Shown in pieces: positions 1 to 6,652 of a stretch of 7,971 bases of DNA. This stretch comes from Candidatus Coatesiibacteriota bacterium (GTDB lineage Bacteria; RBG-13-66-14; B26-G2): assembly GCA_003647715.1 (NCBI GenBank), contig QMNJ01000068.1, positions 1 to 7,971 of the forward strand. The letters run 5' to 3'. The position numbers and the translations under genes are program-made. Within the stretch, counting starts at the first letter, position 1. The number at the start of each line of letters is the position of its first letter. A model generated the notes under the pieces. The model worked only from the letters and a program-made list of their open reading frames with translations. It had not been told where the DNA came from and made no database searches.

Positions 1-684
1 ACTATCATTTCCGTAAATGTATTTATGCCAGTCATTGTTGTCTGAGTATGAAGGCATCTGTGTCCAACCCTCCGGTAACCATACATTGAACTCCACTGGT
101 GATATAAGGTCTACATCAACATATGTGGATTTAATGACTACATCATCAATGTTCCAACCATCATCGACCAGTGAATCCATATCAGCACTGAAATAGAATC
201 TCATTCTAAAGTTTGTATGCCCCCTATATTCTGACAAATCAATGGTTGCTTTTGTCCATCCGTTTGAATCATAGGGAGAGTCATATCCCCATATTATTAT
301 AGGTGCCTGCTGGTCGCTCTCTATATACAAGTAGCAGGTATCACCGCCGTTGTAGTCGTTGCTGGTATCTATGTCATACCAAAATGAAAGAGTTATTGAA
401 TCTGTACTGGTATCAAAGTTGAGGGGAAGTGATTCAAGGTAGGAATCATAATAGTATATGTAGTCGTCTTCTGGCTTATTGGCATCTTCTGGACCACACC
501 ACCAGCTATGGCTTCCACTGTGGGAGTAGTAATCAACTATGTGCCATTTGTTGATGCGAATTCCAAGGTCTTTGTTTTTAATTAGATAATCCTGCGATGA
601 AACTATTGGCTTATTATCACCAAGAGCAATTGTAGAAGTAACGATTAGTAAAGAAATTAATATTTTTATAATATCTATTTTCAT
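1..684 (-). CDS. Secreted jelly-roll (MAM-like) protein, C-terminus cut by window edge
   Basis: 228 codons are read from the ATG at 684 to the window edge with no stop, so the C-terminus is missing. Residues 1-22 form a signal peptide (two lysines in the n-region, hydrophobic core, small residues near ALG). A beta-rich module follows, with SWWCG at 60-64 and DDGWNIDDV at 174-182. This is the layout of MAM-like or immune-inhibitor-A-type jelly-roll domains that decorate exported bacterial proteins. A second module starts near 190 with WLPEGW and NDWHKY. The protein aligns along its length with its neighbour at 833-1990, so the two are tandem paralogues. A Shine-Dalgarno GGGGGTG (690-696) lies 5 nt before the start. 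No catalytic motif is visible; binding or surface roles are guesses. Export is well supported, function unknown. Confidence 0.85.
   Translation of the reverse strand, partial: MKIDIIKILISLLIVTSTIALGDNKPIVSSQDYLIKNKDLGIRINKWHIVDYYSHSGSHSWWCGPEDANKPEDDYIYYYDSYLESLPLNFDTSTDSITLSFWYDIDTSNDYNGGDTCYLYIESDQQAPIIIWGYDSPYDSNGWTKATIDLSEYRGHTNFRMRFYFSADMDSLVDDGWNIDDVVIKSTYVDVDLISPVEFNVWLPEGWTQMPSYSDNNDWHKYIYGNDS
21..42. repeat. Exact 22-nt repeat shared with 1330-1351
   Basis: A 22-nt stretch is identical at 21-42 and 1330-1351, inside the equivalent NDWHK-coding part of the two paralogous secreted genes. Surrounding bases are also similar. It marks a gene duplication rather than a mobile repeat. Confidence 0.8.
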
Positions 685-689
685 TCCTA

Positions 690-737
690 CACCCCCTTTC
701 CAATATAAGTATATCAGATTTATGTTTTGATATACAA
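690..737 (-). promoter_or_regulatory. Promoter and ribosome binding site of the 1-684 gene
   Basis: On the minus strand, TTGTAT (732-737) and TATACT (708-713) are separated by 18 nt, a reasonable sigma70-like match. The predicted transcript begins near 700. GGGGGTG (690-696) then lies 5 nt upstream of the ATG at 684. Separate transcription fits the hairpin just upstream. Inferred from motifs only. Confidence 0.5.
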
Positions 738-740
738 GTA

Positions 741-764
741 TAAAAGCAGGTTATTAACCTGCTT
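741..764 (-). terminator. Probable intrinsic terminator after the 833-1990 gene
   Basis: A perfect 9-bp inverted repeat (744-752 with 756-764) encloses a 3-nt loop, 68 nt past the stop codon at 833. On the minus strand the stem ends in TT and continues TTATACTTG, so the U-tract is broken and termination may be partial. On the plus strand no U-run follows. Confidence 0.5.
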
Positions 765-832
765 CTATACATTTGTTAAATGTTAGTAATTATATGGAAC
801 TTTGGTTATATGCAAACAATGTCAAGTATTTT

Positions 833-1990
833 CTATTTCAAAAGCGCCTTTATCTGTCCTATTGATGTGTTAGAAATAACAGCAGGTGGTGGATATACCT
901 GCCATCCGCCTCTTCCTTCCTCCATATCGTCGTAGAAGTAGTTGTACTTCTGGTTACCATAAATGTGAACAGAGTCAATCATCCATTCTTCAACATCATC
1001 CTGCTCTGGGCACTCAAGCCTGAACTTTATTTTTATTGAGTCGGCGCCAGCAGCCCATTCAGATATATCTATCATCTCGTCACCCTCATACCAGTTATGC
1101 TTGTATTCCTTTATGACATGGTTCCAGTGAGCACCTCCATCTGTGCTTCCAAGGACATAGCCATAGGTATGGTTATACTGGGCATTGTATGGAGAATAAT
1201 TTGTCCAGTATGTCAGAATAACATTTGTGTATAGGTCGGCATTTAATGTTGGTGATATAAGCTCATCGATGGAATTCACTTCCGGTGGAACAAAATATCT
1301 TCTGGCAACATTGTCGCCTCCGTATACATATTTATGCCAGTCATTGTTGTCATTGTATATTGGAACCTGAGACCACCCCATAGGTAACCATTCATTGAAC
1401 TCTGTCACTTCCAATAAATCAGTTCCTCTGTATTCTACCTCAATTAGCACATCATCTATGAACCAGCCATCGTCAACATTTGAGTCAATATCTACATTGA
1501 AGTCAAATCTGATGCGTAGGTTTGTGTGTCCCTTATATGGTGTGAGGTCTTCAGTTCTAAGTCTCCAGCCACCGGTGTATTGTGGAGAGTTGTATTCATG
1601 GATTGGGGTAAGTCCCTGCTGGTCGCTCTGTATGTATACTCTGCACCAGTCGCCACCATCAGTATCATTGCTGGTGTCCATATATTCATAATACTTTAAC
1701 TTGATGGAGTAAGCTCCTTCATCAAGATTGAAGCGTGGAGATAATAGGTATGTGTCATAATAGTAAATGTAATCATCTCCAAACTTTGTTGCATCCTCAG
1801 GTCCACACCACCAGCTGTAAGTTCCACCGTGAGCGTAGTAATCTACTCTGTGAAATCTATTTATCCTGTCGTCTGGTGAGCTCAATGATTCTTCGTCGGA
1901 TGTCAGAAGATTGGTAGTATTATTCGCATATGTTGCTGATATTATAGATATCATCATAAAGACACAAATGGTTATAGGAACTCTTCTCAT
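833..1990 (-). CDS. Secreted two-module jelly-roll (MAM-like) protein
   Basis: A 385-residue exported protein of unknown function. The start chosen is the ATG at 1990: AGGAGG (1997-2002) lies 6 nt upstream and the product then opens with a clean signal peptide, MRRVPITICVF..., cleaved after ATYA (residue 22). An in-frame ATG at 2026 would add 12 residues ahead of the signal and has no comparable site. Module 1 (about 45-187) contains SWWCG at 59-63 and DDGWFIDDV at 173-181. Module 2 (about 191-345) contains WLPMGW, STDGG at 282-286 and WMIDSVHI at 336-343. A third module seems to begin with FYDDMEEG near 352 but stops after about 15 residues. The C-terminus is a short tail, TSIGQIKALLK. It is a paralogue of the protein at 1-684. 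The fold assignment rests on motif pattern; ligand and anchoring are not evident. Confidence 0.85.
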   Translation of the reverse strand: MRRVPITICVFMMISIISATYANNTTNLLTSDEESLSSPDDRINRFHRVDYYAHGGTYSWWCGPEDATKFGDDYIYYYDTYLLSPRFNLDEGAYSIKLKYYEYMDTSNDTDGGDWCRVYIQSDQQGLTPIHEYNSPQYTGGWRLRTEDLTPYKGHTNLRIRFDFNVDIDSNVDDGWFIDDVLIEVEYRGTDLLEVTEFNEWLPMGWSQVPIYNDNNDWHKYVYGGDNVARRYFVPPEVNSIDELISPTLNADLYTNVILTYWTNYSPYNAQYNHTYGYVLGSTDGGAHWNHVIKEYKHNWYEGDEMIDISEWAAGADSIKIKFRLECPEQDDVEEWMIDSVHIYGNQKYNYFYDDMEEGRGGWQVYPPPAVISNTSIGQIKALLK

Positions 1991-1996
1991 AATCAA

Positions 1997-2043
1997 CCTC
2001 CTATCTACTTCATATAATAACATCAATCGTGTTTTTTTGTCAA
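1997..2043 (-). promoter_or_regulatory. Promoter and Shine-Dalgarno of the 833-1990 gene
   Basis: A perfect -35 TTGACA (2038-2043) and a TATTAT -10 (2014-2019), 18 nt apart, precede a consensus AGGAGG (1997-2002). The -35 overlaps the pyrF stop codon (2040-2042), so the secreted gene probably has its own transcript although it directly follows the pyr operon. No intrinsic terminator is visible between pyrF and this gene. Confidence 0.65.
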
Positions 2044-2963
2044 TTGTTTTTTATCATTAGGTTGTTAGATATTATTTGTAGGTCTTTTGTGTTATTTTTT
2101 ATGGAATCCTTTAAATCTTTGCCGATATCACTAAATAATATCGCTCTTGATGATACCAGTAAAACCCCCAGACCGCTCTCACTACATAGGTCTCTTATTA
2201 TAGAGAGCTCTCCACCCTGAGGACCAAAACCAGGCATTAAAAGGTATGAATTTCCGAGATGTTCCCTTACCTTGAAAGCATCCTCCCCTGCTGTAAGACC
2301 TACAACCGCCCCCATACTGGAGTAACCAAATATCTCCCCCCTGTAATCCCTTCCCCATTCTTCTACAAGACCAGCCATATGCTCAAAAAGTTCTGAACCA
2401 TTACTAAGTTTTACATTCTGTATATTAGATGCCTCGGGATTAGATGTCCTGACCAGAACGAAAAGACCCTTTCCCCACTCAATTAATGCCTCATTAAATA
2501 TACTTACAACATCATAACCCATATATGGATTTATGGTAATTGCGTCTGCTTCAAAGGGCGCTGAGCCATCACTGCTGAAGTAAGCGTTCAGATAGCCCTT
2601 CATGCTTGAGCCGATATCACCTCTCTTCCCATCAACAATGGTGATTAAATCGTATTTAGATGCTAATTGCAGTGTGTTCGCCATTACCTCCATCCCGGGT
2701 ATCCCCAGCGCTTCGTATAAAGCAGATTGAAGTTTGACAGCACAAGCATATTCATAGATAGCATCAATGGCAATCCTCATAAAATGCGCAACCGCATCTG
2801 CCGCCCTCTGAACCGTCTCTCCACTCTCATATATGCTGTTCTTGGTGATATCGTGCTCTCTCAATATACTCTCAGGGAACATATCTAGATGGGGGTCAAG
2901 ACCCACTACTATTCTTGAATTGACCTCTATAATCTTTTTGGATAATCTGTCAGCAAAGTTCAT
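2040..2963 (-). CDS. pyrF: Orotidine 5'-phosphate decarboxylase, type 2
   Basis: Catalyses OMP to UMP plus CO2, the last step of de novo UMP synthesis, in the cytoplasm. The 307-residue product fits the longer subfamily 2 of PyrF (the type found in mycobacteria and myxobacteria). Visible landmarks are GLDPH at 21-25 (substrate Asp23), VKLQ with Lys77, the catalytic D-x-K-R-G-D-I motif at 111-117 (Asp111, Lys113, Asp116), NPYMG at 145-149, RTSNP at 172-176, the phosphate-binding PGFGPQGG at 244-251 and SSR at 271-273. The ATG at 2963 is chosen because AGGAGG (2974-2979) lies 10 nt upstream and the start overlaps the pyrB stop as ATGA. An upstream in-frame ATG at 3011 would add 16 residues lying inside pyrB. 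It is the last gene of the pyr operon. Confidence 0.95.
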   Translation of the reverse strand: MNFADRLSKKIIEVNSRIVVGLDPHLDMFPESILREHDITKNSIYESGETVQRAADAVAHFMRIAIDAIYEYACAVKLQSALYEALGIPGMEVMANTLQLASKYDLITIVDGKRGDIGSSMKGYLNAYFSSDGSAPFEADAITINPYMGYDVVSIFNEALIEWGKGLFVLVRTSNPEASNIQNVKLSNGSELFEHMAGLVEEWGRDYRGEIFGYSSMGAVVGLTAGEDAFKVREHLGNSYLLMPGFGPQGGELSIIRDLCSESGLGVLLVSSRAILFSDIGKDLKDSIKNNTKDLQIISNNLMIKNN

Positions 2964-4030
2964 TGATATAATTCCTCCTGGACCTTCATCGGCTTGGTGC
3001 AGTAATAACACATTCCATTCTCATCCTTGAGCTGTGGGAGGTAGGTCTCTATCTCAGTTATGCACCTCTTGTTCTGACATGGAACCTCCGATGGTCTGCT
3101 CGGTTTGTGTGGGGGTATGGGTGCATCTATAAGACCCAGAAGTGCACCGATTATCGCCATCCTCATTGGCACGCCGTAGAATGCTTGTTTGAAGTAAACT
3201 GCTCTGGGGTCTTTGTCAACCTCGTAGGATATCTCAAATACTCTTGGTAGTGGATGGAGAATGATTAAGTCATCTCTCGCCTTAGATAATGTGTATTTAG
3301 TAATAATGTATCTGTTTTTCACACTTTCATACAGACCCGGGTCATCAAATCTCTCCCTCTGCAATCTGGTTACATATAATACATCTGCCTTCTTGACTGC
3401 TTCTTCAACCTCCTCTACCCTCTCTACAAAGCCATCTGGTAACTTTTTTTGAACATATTCGGGTAGATAGAGACCATCTGGTGATATGCATATCATCTTT
3501 GTGTCAAAGTTGGATAGGGCATAGGCAAGAGAGTGAACCGTCCTGCCATAGTAAAGGTCACCAACAGCACATACAGTAATACCATCTATTGTTCCCTTCT
3601 CAATAAGGATTGTCAACAGGTCGAGCATGGTCTGGGTTGGATGCTCATGCCCTCCGTCGCCACCGTTTATGATTGGCACATCCGAATACAAACTCATTGC
3701 CCTCTGCGTGCCCTCATTGGGGTGTCTCATTGCGATAATGTCTGAATAGGAAGAGAGCATTCTCACTGTATCCATCAGAACCTCACCCTTGGTTGCTGAT
3801 GTTGCTGCGAGGTCTCCGAGATTGAACACCTTCCCCCCTAATCTCATCATCGCTGAAGTGAATGACAATCTGGTTCTGGTGGATGGTTCATAGAAGGCAG
3901 TGGCAAGTATCTTCCCCTTTGCTAAGTCGCACCCCACCTCCATCACCTCAAGCATCTTAAGACCCGCATTCAAAAGACCTTCAATAACCTCCCTTTTAAG
4001 CCCCTCAATCTCAATGAAGTTTTTATCCAT
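2960..4030 (-). CDS. pyrB: Aspartate carbamoyltransferase with fused PyrI-type zinc domain
   Basis: Makes N-carbamoyl-aspartate from carbamoyl phosphate and aspartate. Of 356 residues, 1 to about 302 form the catalytic chain with the motifs expected of an active enzyme: STRTR at 50-54, 80s-loop Lys81 before GE, RHP at 102-104, HPTQ at 130-133, GDLYYGRTVHSL at 157-168, TRLQRER at 221-227 and HPLPR at 259-263. After a proline-rich linker (304-317), Cys318, Cys323, Cys341 and Cys344 form a C-x4-C...C-x2-C site like the zinc domain of the PyrI regulatory subunit. The nucleotide-binding allosteric domain of PyrI is absent. PyrB-PyrI fusions are known, for example in Thermotoga. The ATG at 4030 is preferred (AGAGGTG at 4040-4046, 9 nt upstream); a GTG at 4042 falls inside that site. 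It overlaps pyrC by 8 nt and pyrF by 4 nt. Confidence 0.95.
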   Translation of the reverse strand: MDKNFIEIEGLKREVIEGLLNAGLKMLEVMEVGCDLAKGKILATAFYEPSTRTRLSFTSAMMRLGGKVFNLGDLAATSATKGEVLMDTVRMLSSYSDIIAMRHPNEGTQRAMSLYSDVPIINGGDGGHEHPTQTMLDLLTILIEKGTIDGITVCAVGDLYYGRTVHSLAYALSNFDTKMICISPDGLYLPEYVQKKLPDGFVERVEEVEEAVKKADVLYVTRLQRERFDDPGLYESVKNRYIITKYTLSKARDDLIILHPLPRVFEISYEVDKDPRAVYFKQAFYGVPMRMAIIGALLGLIDAPIPPHKPSRPSEVPCQNKRCITEIETYLPQLKDENGMCYYCTKPMKVQEELYQ

Positions 4031-5315
4031 AGACCAGCTCACCTCTTTTCAACACTATCTTACCTCCCACAAATACATACTCTGCTCTGCCATTTAATCT
4101 CTTACCCCTAAACGGTGAATTCTGTCCCTTTGATACAAAGGTGTCAAATATGACCTCCCTGTTCATATCTATCACTGTTATATCAGCATCAAAACCCTCC
4201 CTCAATCTGCCCTTTTTATCAAGACCCAATCTATCGGCTGGCTTGTAAGTAATGTAGGAGAATGCCTTCAGTGGTGATATCGTTCCCGGCTCAATCAGGT
4301 ATGTGATAATCAGAGACAGAGTGGTCTCAAGACCCACGATACCAAAAGACGCCAACTCAAATACAGTATCTTTATCCGGTATCGTATGGGGCGCGTGGTC
4401 AGATGATATTATATCTATGTCTCCCTCTTTAAGTGCTTTTACCACCGCCTGTCTATCATCCTCACTTCTTAAGGGGGGCTTCATCTTGGCATTGGTCTCA
4501 AAATCACCGACCGCCTCTTCATTCAAAGCAAAGTAATGCGGGGCGGTCTCAACTGTTACATCTATGCCATTTCTCTTTGCCTTCTTAACCTCTTCAATTC
4601 CCTTTCTGGTTGAACAATGCGCTATATGGAGTTTTGCACCTGTATCTCTTGCTAACAGGCAATCCCTGGTGATGTGGATTCTCTCCGACTCCGCTGGAAT
4701 ACCCTCAAGACCCATTCTGAATGAGATAAAACCTGCGTTGATTGAGCCACCCTCGGTCAGGGTCGTATCCTCCGTGTGAGATATTACTGGCAGGTTGAAT
4801 CTCTTTGCGTATAGGAGCGCTTCTCTCATCATCTCGGTGTCATACACCGATGACCCATCGTCGGAGAGGGCGACCACCCCAGCTCTCGCCATCTCTCCTA
4901 TCATCGCCAACCATCTTCCCTTCAGTGACTTGGTCACCGCACCAACGGGGAAGACATTGGGACCAGGTGTCTCCTCAGCCCTGAAGTGTATAAAATCAAC
5001 CATCTCGGGTCGGTCTATTATCTGACCAGTGTTTGCCTTACATACTATGCTGGTGAACCCCCCTTTTACTGCTGAAAGCCGACCGGTCTCAATGGTCTCC
5101 TTATCCTCCTGACCGGGTTCCCTTAAGTGAACATGCATATCTATAAGACCGGGAAGAACATAAAGACCATCTACTTCTATCTCCTCAGCACCACGAGCCC
5201 TGATGTCTCTTCCTATCTCTTCTATTCCATTGCCTCTAATCAATACATCTGCAGTATCCTGAAAACCGCTCTCAGGGTCTAATACTATTCCACCCCTTAA
5301 AATCGTGTCCCTCAT
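4023..5315 (-). CDS. pyrC: Dihydroorotase, catalytically intact
   Basis: Cyclises N-carbamoyl-aspartate to dihydroorotate. The 430-residue product is the long, type I amidohydrolase form. All expected active-site positions are present: HVHLREPG with His61, His63 and Arg65; Asn95; Asp152 in the place of the Aquifex metal-ligand Asp; His180 (ISHTED); His233 (IAHCST); Asp306 and His310 (SSDHAPH). A minor oddity is CKANT where many relatives have MPNT. The ATG at 5315 overlaps the preceding pyrC' stop as ATGA, with GAGGG just upstream, and the 3' end overlaps pyrB by 8 nt, so translation is probably coupled. It is clearly a paralogue of the adjacent pyrC', but this copy keeps its metal ligands and is the likely working enzyme of the operon. 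Confidence 0.95.
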   Translation of the reverse strand: MRDTILRGGIVLDPESGFQDTADVLIRGNGIEEIGRDIRARGAEEIEVDGLYVLPGLIDMHVHLREPGQEDKETIETGRLSAVKGGFTSIVCKANTGQIIDRPEMVDFIHFRAEETPGPNVFPVGAVTKSLKGRWLAMIGEMARAGVVALSDDGSSVYDTEMMREALLYAKRFNLPVISHTEDTTLTEGGSINAGFISFRMGLEGIPAESERIHITRDCLLARDTGAKLHIAHCSTRKGIEEVKKAKRNGIDVTVETAPHYFALNEEAVGDFETNAKMKPPLRSEDDRQAVVKALKEGDIDIISSDHAPHTIPDKDTVFELASFGIVGLETTLSLIITYLIEPGTISPLKAFSYITYKPADRLGLDKKGRLREGFDADITVIDMNREVIFDTFVSKGQNSPFRGKRLNGRAEYVFVGGKIVLKRGELVYG

Positions 5316-6652
5316 TCCCTCAATCTCTCTGAAACGGTTTTTGGAGTAATCTTCCCATCTTTATATACGATACTTCCATCTATGAAGAGTATCTCTACCC
5401 TCCCCTTCACTTTATAACCCCCAAATGGGGTATTTCTCCCCCTTGACCTGAAATCAACGGGATTAATTTCATACTCGTCTCTTATGTCAACTATTGCAAT
5501 ATCTGCAATAGCATCAGTTGCAATTCTTCCTCCGGAGTGCTTAAGAATTTTAGATGGTGTATAAGAAAGACGCCTGAGGAGTTCCACCATATTCAAAGAA
5601 CCCCTATCTACTAGATATGTATAGGATAAAGAGAAGAGAGTTTCAATACCAGATATGCCAAATTCGGCTACCAGAAATTCAGTATCTTTGTCTGAATAGG
5701 TGAGGGGATTATGGTCTGATGATATAACATCTATGGTTCCGTCTATAACCGCTCTCATTATAGCAGATTTATCTCGCTCGCTTCTTAAGGGAGGTTTTAC
5801 TTTATAAAGTGGATTGAAATCCTTACAGAGAGCATCTGTGAGGAGGAAGTAATGGGGGCAGGTTTCACAGGTCACCATTATTCCTGCGTCCTTCGCCTCT
5901 CTTATAAGTTTTACTGAGCCCTCGGTGGTGATGGGAGCAATATGTATAGGGACACCGGTCATCTCAGCCAATATAAGGTCCCTATTGACCATTATCTCTT
6001 CTGCTATTGATGGTATGGCGGGAAGACCGGTTAACATAGAGAAATAGCCCTCATTTATGACGCCACCGGATGCGAGGTATCTATCCTCTGGATATAGTAT
6101 GGGGGTTAGACCGTAGGCGTAAGCATATTCTAATATCCTACGCTGGAGGTTTGAATCCATTATTGAATGTGTATTATCCGAGCATGCCCTTGCTCCCATC
6201 TCTGACATCTGTCCGATTTCGGCGATGTTCTCTCCCTTGAGTTTGGTGGTCATAGCACATACAGGTAGAAGTTTTGCAAGCCCCTTTTCTATTGCTGACC
6301 TTAGAAGATATGCCACTATCGCCTGGTGGTCTATTATCACATCCTGGTTTGATTTACAGGCGAAGGCGCTTACACCACCGGAAACAGCAGACCGGATAAC
6401 ACTTCCTATTGTCTCACGGTCGTATCTGGTTGGCTCGCTTATATGGACATTGGTATCTACTATGCCTGGCATAACAATCTTGTCTTTTGCCTCTATTATG
6501 GTTTCTTGACCCTCGGGTGTAATGCTTTTCCCGACCTTTTTTATCCTCTCACCAACGATGAGAACATCAGCCCTATCATCAAAGCCGGTGGATGGGTCTA
6601 TTACGCGACCACCTTTTATGAGGAATTTATTCCTTTTTCCTGCTCTCTCCAT
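5312..6652 (-). CDS. pyrC': Dihydroorotase-like protein lacking metal ligands (PyrC' type)
   Basis: A 446-residue protein of the type I dihydroorotase fold, colinear with the intact PyrC next to it but probably inactive. The H-x-H metal pair reads NVH (Asn68, His70), the substrate arginine is Ser72, the next histidine is Tyr187 (LYPED), the following one is Pro240 (IAPITT), and the last HAPH histidine is Leu317 (DHNPLT). Asn102, Asp159 and Asp313 remain. In Pseudomonas-type ATCase a non-catalytic PyrC' is a structural partner of PyrB and is encoded directly after it, the arrangement seen here. The start at 6652 overlaps the pyrB' end by 26 nt. No good Shine-Dalgarno precedes it and no other in-frame ATG is near, so expression likely depends on coupling. 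Role as a partner subunit is inferred. Confidence 0.9.
   Translation of the reverse strand: MERAGKRNKFLIKGGRVIDPSTGFDDRADVLIVGERIKKVGKSITPEGQETIIEAKDKIVMPGIVDTNVHISEPTRYDRETIGSVIRSAVSGGVSAFACKSNQDVIIDHQAIVAYLLRSAIEKGLAKLLPVCAMTTKLKGENIAEIGQMSEMGARACSDNTHSIMDSNLQRRILEYAYAYGLTPILYPEDRYLASGGVINEGYFSMLTGLPAIPSIAEEIMVNRDLILAEMTGVPIHIAPITTEGSVKLIREAKDAGIMVTCETCPHYFLLTDALCKDFNPLYKVKPPLRSERDKSAIMRAVIDGTIDVISSDHNPLTYSDKDTEFLVAEFGISGIETLFSLSYTYLVDRGSLNMVELLRRLSYTPSKILKHSGGRIATDAIADIAIVDIRDEYEINPVDFRSRGRNTPFGGYKVKGRVEILFIDGSIVYKDGKITPKTVSERLRE

Noticed and set aside
1395..1691. Plus-strand open frames opposite the secreted and pyr genes (this one and others across 1700-7630)
   Set aside because: They lie antisense to genes with clear family motifs, have low-complexity Ser/Thr-rich products and no Shine-Dalgarno context; treated as shadows.
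1991..2026. ATG at 2026 as the start of the secreted protein
   Set aside because: It lies upstream of the predicted transcript start and would place charged residues ahead of a clean signal peptide; the ATG at 1990 has AGGAGG at 6 nt.
4031..4042. GTG at 4042 as the start of pyrB
   Set aside because: It overlaps the Shine-Dalgarno AGAGGTG that is well placed for the ATG at 4030.
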